A DNA stretch of 64,000 bases, from positions 310,001 to 374,000 of the forward strand of contig JBGANY010000001.1 of assembly GCA_044222005.1 (NCBI GenBank), read 5' to 3'. The notes beneath the pieces are model-generated. The model ran no database searches. It was not told the origin of the DNA and saw nothing but the letters and a program-made list of their open reading frames with translations. Position numbers and translations under genes: made by a program. This document shows positions 1-8,174 of the stretch, piece after piece. Source of the stretch: Methylotenera_A sp044222005. GTDB taxonomy: Bacteria > Pseudomonadota > Gammaproteobacteria > Burkholderiales > Methylophilaceae. The stretch's first letter is position 1, and each line of letters opens with the position of its first letter.

Positions 1-11
1 ATCAGGAAATT

Positions 12-1139
12 TCATCGTGCGCTGTCTGGCGACAAATGCGGCTCAATCTGCTTGCGGTACCAAAGATGAAAATGCTCCAGACCCGTTTCCATCGGGTGCT
101 GATAAGGGCCGCGCTCATCAATGCCCTGTGCATAAAGCGCCTGGCGGCCTTTGTGCATGCGTTCGCAAATTTCATTGTCTTCCACGGCGGTTTCCATATA
201 GGCGGCCTGCTGCGCCGCAACATAGTCGCGCTCAAACAGGGCGATATCTTCCGGATAATAAAATTCCACGACGTTGCTACAGGTGTCTACTCCGGTGGGA
301 ATGATGTGCGAGATGACGAGCACGTTGGGATACCATTCAATCATCAGGAAGGGATAATAGGCGAACCAGATGGCGCCCAGTTTGGGCGGCTTGTCGCCGT
401 GGTATTGTGTGACGGCTTGTTGCCAGCGTTGATAGACCGGTGATAGTTGCCTGTCTTGAATGGGTTTGTAGCCGACGGTCTGCACGCTGAAATTCTCGCT
501 GAATTCCCAATGCAGATCGCCGCAGTCTACAAACTGGTTCAGCCCCGGGTGAAATGGCCCGACGTGATAATCCTCTAAATATGTTTCGATAAAAGTTTTC
601 CAGTTGAATTGATAATGGTCTACATGCGCATGATCAAAATGGAAGTTGGAGAAATCGAAATCCTGCTTGCAGCTTAGCTGCCCAAGCTCTTGCGCAATGT
701 GATGCGGCGCTTCAAACAGCATGCCTTGCCAGTTTTCCAGTGGCGTTTTGTTCAAATGCAGGCAAGGATTCTGCTCGAAATGCGGCGCGCCCAGCAGTTT
801 GCCGTCCAGGTCATAGGTCCAGCGGTGCAATGGGCACACGATATTGCTGGCATTGCCTTTACCTTCCAGCATGATTGCCTGGCGATGCCTGCAGACATTG
901 CTGATAAGCGAAACCTCGCCCTTCTGATTCACCAGCGTTTTTGCATTGTTCATCCAGCCAAGCGTGTAGAAATCGCCTGCATTAGGCACCATGCAGCTAT
1001 GGCCGATATATTTTGGCGCTTTTGCAAATAAATGCGCCTGTTCAATGGCGTAAATATCAGCGCTGGTGTACCACTCAACGGGAAGCTGCGCTTGCAAATG
1101 CGGGTTTTCTTTTCTAGGGAAGAATACGACAGAAGACAT
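12..1139 (-). CDS. Rieske 2Fe-2S oxygenase alpha-subunit-like protein
   Basis: This 375-residue protein has the two-domain layout of ring-hydroxylating oxygenase large subunits. The Rieske motif is complete (C83-x-H85, then C102-x2-H105). A mononuclear-iron motif follows around residues 185-197 (ETYLEDYHVGPFH, with the two His spaced as in the family). All visible metal ligands are present, so it could be an active oxygenase; the substrate cannot be read from the sequence, and family members act on aromatics, choline-like amines and other compounds. No reductase or ferredoxin gene is adjacent. It is divergent from the DUF898 gene across about 190 bp. The stop codon lies 12 bases from the window edge, so downstream partners are not visible. 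Confidence 0.85.
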   Translation of the reverse strand: MSSVVFFPRKENPHLQAQLPVEWYTSADIYAIEQAHLFAKAPKYIGHSCMVPNAGDFYTLGWMNNAKTLVNQKGEVSLISNVCRHRQAIMLEGKGNASNIVCPLHRWTYDLDGKLLGAPHFEQNPCLHLNKTPLENWQGMLFEAPHHIAQELGQLSCKQDFDFSNFHFDHAHVDHYQFNWKTFIETYLEDYHVGPFHPGLNQFVDCGDLHWEFSENFSVQTVGYKPIQDRQLSPVYQRWQQAVTQYHGDKPPKLGAIWFAYYPFLMIEWYPNVLVISHIIPTGVDTCSNVVEFYYPEDIALFERDYVAAQQAAYMETAVEDNEICERMHKGRQALYAQGIDERGPYQHPMETGLEHFHLWYRKQIEPHLSPDSAR

Positions 1140-1328
1140 AAAAAAACGTAAATTTTTTCAGGATTCAAAAAAAGTGAATTTTGCCCTAAACCTGTTGAAA
1201 TGCCTAGATAAAATACACGAAAATAAATAAAAAAAGCGTGACAACAGAATAAAAAGCCAAATATACCAAATGCATGAAATCGGCTACACTCCAATCTCCA
1301 ATTATAAAAAAAATCAGGGAAAATTAAG

Positions 1329-2537
1329 GTGGAAAATTCAAATCAAACACTCACGCCAATTGTTTTTCAAGGCAAGGCTTCGGAATATTTTGGCATCTGG
1401 ATCGTCAATCTGCTGCTTACGCTCATTACTTTGGGCATCTATTCCGCCTGGGCGAAAGTGCGCCGCAAAAAGTATTTTTATAACAACACATTGATTGAAA
1501 ACGTCGGTTTCGATTATCACGCCAAACCAACTGCGATTTTGAAAGGGCGCATCATCGCCTTTGTGTTTTTTGTGGGTTACAGCATGAGCGCTAATATCCA
1601 TCCGATCCTGCCAGCTTTATTTATGCTGATATTGTTTATCGCATTGCCCTGGCTGGTGGTGCGCGGCTCGCTGTTTAATGCCCGCAACACCAGCTATCGC
1701 GGCCTGCGTTTTGATTTTGTGGGAACGCTGCGGGGCGCAACCCGCGTCTATATTATTTTGCCGCTGGTCACCATATTGACATTTGGGTTGGGTGCGCCTT
1801 ATGCAGCGCATGAACGGAAACAGTTTTCGGTGAACAATCACAAATTTGGGTTGAGCCCATTTGTGATGCAGCCGAGGGTGAAGGAATTCTATAAGGTTTA
1901 CCTGAAATTAATGCTGATACCGATTTTAATCATCGCTATTCTTGCAGCCATTGCGATTCCGGCGTATCAGCACTATGTTAAAAACGCTGCGGCTCATGTG
2001 GCGCCTGGCGTGGCAAGCCTGGTTGAAATTGAGCAGCCGCAAGCGGAAAACACGGCCGCTACGCTGCCTGACGCAGCTGCCAGGCAAGAAAAAACCATGG
2101 AAGAAATGATGCTGGAGCGCGAGCAGCGCAAACGGGACAAAATGCGCGACATGTTTGAGCACCCGGGCATGTTGCTGTATATGGTGCCTGTATTTGCATT
2201 GTACGTGCTGGTCATTTTCAGCTTTTATGGCTACATGCAAGCGCGCATTGGCAACCTGGTTTGGAACAACACGACGCTGGACAAGCTGTCATTTAAAAGC
2301 AGTTTGCGCGCGCGAGATTTTATCTGGCTGTATTTCACCAATATTCTGGCAATTATGCTGACTTTTGGCTTGGCCACGCCGTGGGCGCAGGTGCGCATGG
2401 CAAAATACCGTACCTCGAAATTACAAATTGTCGGTGACGTGGATTTTGACCGGTTTGTCGGCGACAAAAAAGCGGAAGTGAAAGCCACGGGCGAAGAACT
2501 CGCCGATATGTTTGATGTAGACTTGTCTTTTGGTTAG
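1329..2537 (+). CDS. DUF898 (YjgN-like) polytopic membrane protein
   Basis: The 402-residue protein begins with the typical DUF898 signature (FQGKASEYFGIWIVN, then GIYSAWAKVRRKKYFY) and repeats a similar block near the C-terminus (ATPWAQVRMAKYR). Several hydrophobic segments indicate an inner-membrane protein. The start is a GTG at 1329 with AGGGA upstream at 1316-1320. An unusual central segment (about residues 195-218, IIAILAAIAIPAYQHYV) closely resembles the N-terminal helix of type IV pilins and is followed by a charged linker rich in Glu, Arg and Lys. The M48 protease gene follows after 16 bp, an arrangement that suggests joint function in envelope quality control. The role of DUF898 is not established. 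Confidence 0.85.
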   Translation: MENSNQTLTPIVFQGKASEYFGIWIVNLLLTLITLGIYSAWAKVRRKKYFYNNTLIENVGFDYHAKPTAILKGRIIAFVFFVGYSMSANIHPILPALFMLILFIALPWLVVRGSLFNARNTSYRGLRFDFVGTLRGATRVYIILPLVTILTFGLGAPYAAHERKQFSVNNHKFGLSPFVMQPRVKEFYKVYLKLMLIPILIIAILAAIAIPAYQHYVKNAAAHVAPGVASLVEIEQPQAENTAATLPDAAARQEKTMEEMMLEREQRKRDKMRDMFEHPGMLLYMVPVFALYVLVIFSFYGYMQARIGNLVWNNTTLDKLSFKSSLRARDFIWLYFTNILAIMLTFGLATPWAQVRMAKYRTSKLQIVGDVDFDRFVGDKKAEVKATGEELADMFDVDLSFG

Positions 2538-2553
2538 ACCTTAGATAAAAATC

Positions 2554-3621
2554 ATGGCATTCCTGGCAGATTATTTCGATGGCGTGAGCGCGCGTGCCCA
2601 GCCAGTATTGGTGCGGGTTGCAGAGCATGCCAAAAACATTGCTTTTGAGGCGAACGGCGAAACGCTTGTTTTTGCTATGGCCAATTTAGACGTGCAGGCC
2701 AAACTGGGCTCAGCCAGGCGCCTGATTGATTTGCCCAACGGCGGCAGGCTGGAAGCGCTTGATATTGGCGAGCTTGAAGCGGCAATGCCTTCAAAATCAA
2801 GCGCGTTCTGGTCTGCTTTGCATTACCTGGAAAATCATCTTGGCTGGGTGCTTGCTTCGCTATTAGCTACCGTGTTTGCGGGCTGGCTGTTTTTGCAGTT
2901 TGGCGTGCCAAAGTTGGCCGAATACGTCGCAGACGCCACGCCGCCGGCGATGGAAGCTAATTTAGGCGAGCAGGCTTTAGAAGGTTTAGATAGCAGCTTT
3001 GGGTATTTTTCACCCAGCAAGACTGCGCCGGTACGCAAAGACAGCATTGTGGCAGCGTTAAAAAAACTTTGTGCAGCCATGCAGGACTGTCCGCATTATC
3101 GGCTGGAATTCAGGGAAGGCGGCGTGATCGGTGCCAATGCGTTTGCGCTGCCGGGCGGCATTTTGGTGGTGACAGATGAAATCGTTTCGCTGTCAAAAAA
3201 TGATACTGAAATTATCGCAGTTCTAGCGCATGAACTGGGGCATGTAAAGCAGCGCCATGCGTTCAGGCAGAGCCTGCAGGGCGTGCTGTCAGGTTTGATT
3301 CTGGCGGCTGTCACGGGCGATGTCAGTTCGGTGGCTTCCGGGTTGCCGGCGGCATTAATGCAAATGCGCTACTCGCGCGAACACGAAACCGAGGCGGATG
3401 TATTTGCGCTCAATGCCATGCAGAAAGCCTGTCTGCCGCCCAAAGCGTTTGCGGATATTTTGCAGCGCCTGCAAGCCCAATCGGAAGGAGGCGGCAATAA
3501 AGCGGCACAAAAAGAGCCCCCGCGGCAACGCACTGACCCTGTATTCGAAATGTTAGCGTCACACCCAGATACGCAGGCACGGATTAAACCATTTTTGGAG
3601 GCCGCGCAAAATTGTCATTAA
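2554..3621 (+). CDS. M48 family membrane-anchored zinc metalloprotease
   Basis: This 355-residue protein has one hydrophobic segment at about residues 98-117 and then a peptidase M48 domain. The zinc-binding HELGH motif is at residues 226-230, and the downstream glutamate ligand lies in SREHETEAD at about 275-281. The N-terminal 80 residues are a separate soluble region. The gene follows the DUF898 gene by 16 bp and is almost certainly co-transcribed with it. M48 enzymes of this type degrade or mature envelope proteins. The catalytic residues look intact; the substrate is unknown. Confidence 0.88.
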   Translation: MAFLADYFDGVSARAQPVLVRVAEHAKNIAFEANGETLVFAMANLDVQAKLGSARRLIDLPNGGRLEALDIGELEAAMPSKSSAFWSALHYLENHLGWVLASLLATVFAGWLFLQFGVPKLAEYVADATPPAMEANLGEQALEGLDSSFGYFSPSKTAPVRKDSIVAALKKLCAAMQDCPHYRLEFREGGVIGANAFALPGGILVVTDEIVSLSKNDTEIIAVLAHELGHVKQRHAFRQSLQGVLSGLILAAVTGDVSSVASGLPAALMQMRYSREHETEADVFALNAMQKACLPPKAFADILQRLQAQSEGGGNKAAQKEPPRQRTDPVFEMLASHPDTQARIKPFLEAAQNCH

Positions 3622-3716
3622 GTGCGTGCGGTGTGTTCAAAATCTTGCTAAATTGCGGCTTTTGCGTTAATCTCGCGGGTAGCTGAATTAAAAAAATCTA
3701 TTAAGGAGCGATTGCA

Positions 3717-3821
3717 ATGAAAAATCCATTAGAGTCAGTAGCGGGTACGATTATTTCCGGACTAATACTCACAGTAGTGTTGGTATTATTTTTGAAAAAC
3801 TTTTTACTGACAGGGGTGTAA
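3717..3821 (+). CDS. 34-residue single-span membrane peptide
   Basis: A short reading frame starts at ATG 3717 behind a strong ribosome site (AAGGAG at 3702-3707) and ends one base before the ATG of the next gene. The peptide begins MKNPLESVAGTIISGL and contains one hydrophobic span of about 20 residues followed by a short KNF-containing tail. The strong ribosome site, the one-base gap to the following membrane protein gene and the clear membrane profile support a real gene. It may be a small partner subunit of the urate-hydroxylase-like protein, but that is inference from position only. I do not recognise a named family. Confidence 0.7.
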   Translation: MKNPLESVAGTIISGLILTVVLVLFLKNFLLTGV

Positions 3822-3822
3822 G

Positions 3823-4314
3823 ATGGAACTGGTACCAGCATTAGCGCGATGGATTCACTTTCTTGCAGGCATTACATGGGTTGGCCTGCTTTACTACTTT
3901 AATCTGGTGCAAATGGCCGCGCTTAAAGACGCAGGCGCCGACGGCACAGCGGCCGGCATTACCAAGCATGTGGCGCCGCGCGCATTGCTATGGTTTCGCT
4001 GGTCGGCAGTGGTGACCTGGCTGGCTGGCGCGGCTCTGCTTGGCGCCAATCTGGGTGATGCATTTGTGCTGCGTAATGGTTATGAGGGTATCGGCATCGG
4101 TGCATGGCTGGGTACTATTATGTTGTTTAACGTTTGGGTGCTCATTTGGCCAAACCAGCAAAAGATTTTAGGTATGGTGCCAGCGGATGACGCGGCAAAG
4201 GCTAAGGCACGCCGTGTGGCGATGCTGGCCTCCCGTACTAATATGATGCTGTCGATCCCCATGCTGTTTTTCATGGCAAACGGCTTGAGTCATCGCGCCG
4301 TACTAGGCTTCTAA
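3823..4314 (+). CDS. Urate hydroxylase (PuuD)-like membrane-domain protein
   Basis: The 163-residue protein has about four membrane spans and the sequence style of the membrane domain of PuuD-type urate hydroxylases (WIHFLAGITWVGLLYYFNLVQ near the N-terminus, HVAPRALLWFRWSAVVTW in the middle, ASRTNMMLSIPMLFFMA near the end). It lacks the C-terminal cytochrome c domain of full-length PuuD: there is no CxxCH. No other purine-catabolism gene is nearby, so a urate role is doubtful, and a general electron-transfer membrane protein is equally possible. It is translationally coupled to the 34-residue peptide upstream and followed by a clear terminator. Confidence 0.75.
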   Translation: MELVPALARWIHFLAGITWVGLLYYFNLVQMAALKDAGADGTAAGITKHVAPRALLWFRWSAVVTWLAGAALLGANLGDAFVLRNGYEGIGIGAWLGTIMLFNVWVLIWPNQQKILGMVPADDAAKAKARRVAMLASRTNMMLSIPMLFFMANGLSHRAVLGF

Positions 4315-4330
4315 CAAGCACTGAGGCTAC

Positions 4331-4363
4331 AACGGCGGCCTTAAGCCGCCGTTTTGCTTTTTT
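4331..4363 (+). terminator. Rho-independent terminator after the PuuD-like gene
   Basis: A perfect 9-bp stem (AACGGCGGC at 4331-4339 with GCCGCCGTT at 4345-4353) encloses a 5-base loop and is followed by TTGCTTTTTT. It separates the PuuD-like gene from argD. Confidence 0.9.
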
Positions 4364-4388
4364 GGGTTTTGCTTATCTTCAATTTTTA

Positions 4389-4492
4389 ATTCTTGTTAAT
4401 CATTGAAGATAACGAGGCCGCGAGCCGTGGACATTACATAGTTCGTACGGCAAGGCGAGTCAACGAAGTTAGGTTTAATGAGTAACGAGAAT
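4389..4492. repeat. GTAC-core repeat element, copy A (104-bp subtype)
   Basis: Outer arms at 4389-4404 and 4477-4492 are inverted repeats matching at 14 of 16 positions (left ATTCTTGTTAATCATT). The interior holds GAGGCCGCGAG, a GTAC at about 4444-4447 and GCGAGTCAACGAAG, which aligns with copy F at 50174-50277. The total length is the same as copy F. The right arm ends two bases before the argD start codon, so the element forms the argD leader. A second hairpin (TTATCTTCAA at 4373-4382 with its complement at 4403-4412) overlaps the left arm. Confidence 0.65.
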
Positions 4493-4494
4493 AT

Positions 4495-5673
4495 ATGTCG
4501 CATTTAATGAACACATACAGTCGTCAACCCATTACTTTCACACATGGTGAAGGCATATGGTTGTGGGACGAAGCAGGTAATAAATATCTCGATGCACTGG
4601 CAGGTGTGGCGGTGAATGGCCTGGGTCACGCGCATCCAAAGCTGACTAAAGCGATTAGCGCGCAAGCGGCAAAATTGATTCATGTGTCCAACATTTATCA
4701 CATTGCCGAACAGGAACAACTGGCTGATAAGTTAGCTGAATTATCGGGCATGGACAAGGTATTCTTCTGCAACTCCGGCTGTGAGGCGAACGAGGCGGCG
4801 ATCAAGCTGGCGCGCCTTTACGGGCATAACAAGGGCATTCACAATCCAGAGATCATCGTGATGGAACGCGCTTTCCACGGCCGCACCATGGCAACGCTGT
4901 CGGCCACGGGCAACCGCAAGACACAAGCGGGTTTTGAGCCGCTGGTAAGCGGCTTCATTCGCGTGCCGTATGATGATCTGGAAGCGGTTAAGCAGATTGC
5001 AACACGCAAGAACAACGTGGTGGCGATACTGGTCGAGCCAGTACAGGGCGAGGGTGGAGTATATATACCGGCTGATATGCGCGCCTATTTAGAGGGTCTG
5101 CGCAAGGTGTGTGACGACAACGCCTGGTTGCTGATGCTGGACGAAGTGCAGAGCGGTATTGGCCGCACTGGCACTTGGTTTGCGTTTCAGCACACGGACA
5201 TGACGCCTGATGTGATGACGCTGGCGAAGGGGCTGGGATCTGGCGTGCCGATTGGCGCATGCGTAGCCAAAGGCGCGGCGGCAGAGGTATTCACGCCGGG
5301 CAAGCACGGCTCTACCTTTGGCGGTAACCCATTGGCAACCATGGCAGGGTTAACCACATTGAATGCGATCCAGGACGAGAAACTGCGCGAAAATGCGCAA
5401 GAAATGGGTGATCTGATTGTTTCGCGGTTAAAAACAGCCTTGAATGGCGTGGCTGGTGTGGCGGTGATACGCAATGCAGGTTTGATGGTCGGCATTGAGC
5501 TGGATAGACCGTGTGCCGAGCTGGTAAAAATGGCATTAGAAGATAAATTGCTGATTAACGTGACCGCCGAAAAAGTGGTGCGTCTGTTGCCACCTCTGGT
5601 GATTAGCGAAGCTGAGGCGAATGAACTGGCAACACGTCTTGCAGTGCTGATTAAGCAGTTTTTAAGCCAATAG
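4495..5673 (+). CDS. argD: Acetylornithine aminotransferase
   Basis: This 392-residue class-III aminotransferase is full length. It converts N-acetylglutamate semialdehyde to N-acetylornithine with glutamate and pyridoxal phosphate, and family members often also serve the succinyl-diaminopimelate step of lysine synthesis. The PLP lysine is K245 in TLAKGLGSG, and the aspartate-containing LDEVQSGIGRTG block precedes it. It starts the argD-argF cluster: argF begins 10 bp after its stop. The leader is occupied by repeat copy A. Confidence 0.95.
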   Translation: MSHLMNTYSRQPITFTHGEGIWLWDEAGNKYLDALAGVAVNGLGHAHPKLTKAISAQAAKLIHVSNIYHIAEQEQLADKLAELSGMDKVFFCNSGCEANEAAIKLARLYGHNKGIHNPEIIVMERAFHGRTMATLSATGNRKTQAGFEPLVSGFIRVPYDDLEAVKQIATRKNNVVAILVEPVQGEGGVYIPADMRAYLEGLRKVCDDNAWLLMLDEVQSGIGRTGTWFAFQHTDMTPDVMTLAKGLGSGVPIGACVAKGAAAEVFTPGKHGSTFGGNPLATMAGLTTLNAIQDEKLRENAQEMGDLIVSRLKTALNGVAGVAVIRNAGLMVGIELDRPCAELVKMALEDKLLINVTAEKVVRLLPPLVISEAEANELATRLAVLIKQFLSQ

Positions 5674-5682
5674 AACAATATT

Positions 5683-6597
5683 ATGGCGATTAAACATTTT
5701 TTACAGTTTAACGATTTAACGACGGAAGAGTTAAATCATATCTTTGCGCGCGCAGCCTGGATTAAAAACCAGTTTAAGAGCTACAAACAATACTGGCCGC
5801 TGCAGGACAGAACGCTGGTGATGATTTTTGAAAAAGCCAGCACGCGCACGCGGCTTTCTTTTGAGGCTGGCATGCAGCAACTTGGCGGCTCAGCGATCTA
5901 CCTGAATACACGCGATTCGCAACTGGGGCGTGGCGAGCCGGTGGAAGATGCGGCGCAAGTGATTTCGCGCATGAGCGATATTGTGATGATTCGTACTTTC
6001 GAGCAGGAAATCATCGAGCGGTTTGCGGCTAATTCACGCGTGCCGGTGATGAATGGGCTCACGAATGAATACCATCCTTGCCAGATCCTCGCGGATATTT
6101 TCACGTTTATCGAGCATCGCGGCCCGATAAAAGGCAAAACCGTGGCGTGGATCGGTGACAGCAACAATGTCTGCAATACCTGGCTGCAGGCTGCGGAGCT
6201 GCTAGATTTTAACGTACACGTCTCCACGCCACCCGGTTACGAAGTGGAGCCGGAACGCGCCAATTTGTATGGCAATGACCATTTCGAGACATTTGCCGAT
6301 CCTATGCAGGCTGTGCGGGGTGCCGATTTGGTGACCACCGACGTGTGGACCAGCATGGGGTTTGAGGCGGAAAACGAAGAGCGCTTAAAAGACTTCGCCG
6401 ATTGGCAAGTGGACAGCGACATGATGCGCGCAGCCAATCAAGGTGCGCTGTTCATGCACTGTTTGCCTGCGCACCGCGGAGAAGAGGTGGCGAGCGACGT
6501 GATTGATGGCGCGCAGAGCGTGGTGTGGGATGAGGCGGAAAATCGCCTCCACGTTCAGAAGGCGTTAATGGAATATTTGTTATTGGGTAAAGTTTAG
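5683..6597 (+). CDS. argF: Ornithine carbamoyltransferase
   Basis: The 304-residue protein forms citrulline from ornithine and carbamoyl phosphate. The carbamoyl-phosphate site STRTR is at residues 53-57, the HPCQ motif lies near residue 131 (NEYHPCQILAD), and the ornithine-side HCLPAHRGEEV motif is near residue 265. Length and motif order are typical of the bacterial anabolic enzyme. It is 10 bp downstream of argD and 20 bp upstream of a small membrane-protein gene that separates it from argG. Confidence 0.96.
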   Translation: MAIKHFLQFNDLTTEELNHIFARAAWIKNQFKSYKQYWPLQDRTLVMIFEKASTRTRLSFEAGMQQLGGSAIYLNTRDSQLGRGEPVEDAAQVISRMSDIVMIRTFEQEIIERFAANSRVPVMNGLTNEYHPCQILADIFTFIEHRGPIKGKTVAWIGDSNNVCNTWLQAAELLDFNVHVSTPPGYEVEPERANLYGNDHFETFADPMQAVRGADLVTTDVWTSMGFEAENEERLKDFADWQVDSDMMRAANQGALFMHCLPAHRGEEVASDVIDGAQSVVWDEAENRLHVQKALMEYLLLGKV

Positions 6598-6616
6598 AGG
6601 GCGTAGGCAAGACTTT

Positions 6617-6928
6617 ATGCGTGGGAGAAATGTAACAGACTTATCCAGACATATTTTGCCAGTATCAGCAACTATGGTTGGTGTCTGCATGACAGTAATT
6701 ACCGTCATGCAACTTGTCCCAAAAAATACAATTTCATCATGGGCAGATAATTTGTTAGCAATTGACAGCTTATTATTTTTAGCCAGCACTCTGCTCTCGT
6801 ATTGGTCGGTGAGAAAAGAAGAAGATCTTATTAAGATTGAGGGTTACGCAGACCGCATCTTCTTACTTGGCATGATTATTATGGTGCTGATTAGTTTTTT
6901 GGTGTCTTTTGAATTATTTGTAAATTAA
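6617..6928 (+). CDS. Small three-span membrane protein in the arg cluster
   Basis: This 103-residue protein has three hydrophobic segments (about residues 15-36, 44-64 and 81-102) separated by short charged loops (RKEEDLIKIEGYADR). I do not recognise a family. Its codons are clearly more A/T-rich than those of argF and argG on either side, which suggests later acquisition or relaxed codon selection. The ribosome site is weak. It sits 20 bp after argF and 14 bp before argG in the same direction, so it is probably carried on the same transcript. Confidence 0.65.
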   Translation: MRGRNVTDLSRHILPVSATMVGVCMTVITVMQLVPKNTISSWADNLLAIDSLLFLASTLLSYWSVRKEEDLIKIEGYADRIFLLGMIIMVLISFLVSFELFVN

Positions 6929-6942
6929 AGGTTATTTAGGTA

Positions 6943-8166
6943 ATGAGCAAAATTAAAAAAGTCGTACTGGCCTATTCAGGCGGTTTGGATACATCGGTCA
7001 TTCTGAAATGGCTGCAAGACGAATACAAATGCGAAGTGGTGACATTTACTGCCGATCTGGGGCAAGGGGAAGAGCTGGAGCCTGCGCGCAGTAAAGCTAA
7101 AGCGGCAGGCGTGAAGGAAATCTATATTGACGATCTGCGTGAGGAATTTGTGCGCGATTTCGTGTTCCCCATGTTCCGTGCCAATACGCTGTACGAGGGC
7201 GAGTACCTGCTCGGCACCTCGATTGCGCGCCCTTTAATTGCCAAGCGCCTCATCGAAATCGCGCATGAAACCAACGCCGATGCCATTTCGCACGGCGCTA
7301 CCGGCAAAGGTAACGATCAGGTGCGGTTTGAACTGGGTGCATACGCGCTTAACCCGAATATTCATATCATCGCGCCTTGGCGCGAGTGGGATTTGCTGAG
7401 CCGTGAAAAACTGATGGCCTATGCCGAAACGCATGGCATTCCAGTAGATATGAAGCATAAGCAAGGCGGCAGCCCATACAGTATGGACGCCAATCTGCTG
7501 CATATTTCGTATGAAGGCCGTCATCTGGAAGACCCGGCAGCAGAAGCCGAAGAATCAATGTGGCGCTGGAGTGTTTCGCCTGAAAATGCGCCGGATGCCG
7601 CCGAGTATCTGGATATCGAATACGTGAATGGCGACCCTGTTTCACTCAATGGTGAAAAGTTGAAAGCACACGAGTTGCTCGCCAAGTTGAATCAGCTTGG
7701 CGGCAAGCACGGCATTGGCCGTCTGGATCTGGTCGAAAACCGTTATGTAGGCATGAAATCGCGCGGCTGCTACGAAACGCCGGGTGGTACCATCATGCTT
7801 AAGGCGCACCGCGCCATTGAATCGCTGACATTGGATAGAGAAGTGGCGCATTTGAAGGATGATCTCATGCCGCGTTACGCCAGCCTGATCTATAACGGCT
7901 ACTGGTGGAGCCCTGAGCGTATCGCGCTACAAACGCTGATTGACCATACACAAACATCCGTGAATGGCTGGGTGCGCGTTAAGCTGTACAAAGGCAATGT
8001 GATCATTGTAGGACGCGACAGTAAAACGAATTCACTGTTTGATTCCACGATTGCGACGTTTGAAGATGATGCGGGCGCATACGACCAGAAAGACGCCGGA
8101 GGATTTATCAAGCTCAACGCGCTCAGGATGCGTATTGCCGCCAATTTGCGTAACCGGAAAAAATAA
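6943..8166 (+). CDS. argG: Argininosuccinate synthase
   Basis: The 407-residue enzyme joins citrulline and aspartate with ATP hydrolysis to AMP. The N-type ATP-pyrophosphatase P-loop AYSGGLDTS is at residues 10-18. The citrulline/aspartate block ISHGATGKGNDQVRFE lies near residue 115-130, and the later GGSPYSMDANLLHISYEG block is intact. It is full length for the ArgG type I family. With argD and argF upstream it completes most of the ornithine-to-argininosuccinate route; argH is not in the window. cimA starts 8 bp later. Confidence 0.97.
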   Translation: MSKIKKVVLAYSGGLDTSVILKWLQDEYKCEVVTFTADLGQGEELEPARSKAKAAGVKEIYIDDLREEFVRDFVFPMFRANTLYEGEYLLGTSIARPLIAKRLIEIAHETNADAISHGATGKGNDQVRFELGAYALNPNIHIIAPWREWDLLSREKLMAYAETHGIPVDMKHKQGGSPYSMDANLLHISYEGRHLEDPAAEAEESMWRWSVSPENAPDAAEYLDIEYVNGDPVSLNGEKLKAHELLAKLNQLGGKHGIGRLDLVENRYVGMKSRGCYETPGGTIMLKAHRAIESLTLDREVAHLKDDLMPRYASLIYNGYWWSPERIALQTLIDHTQTSVNGWVRVKLYKGNVIIVGRDSKTNSLFDSTIATFEDDAGAYDQKDAGGFIKLNALRMRIAANLRNRKK

Positions 8167-8174
8167 ACCATTCT

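Noticed and set aside
4460..4476. GTTAGGT in copy A as an integron attC-like core site
   Set aside because: It occurs in only one copy, the matching complementary core is not placed as in attC, and there is no integrase gene in the window.
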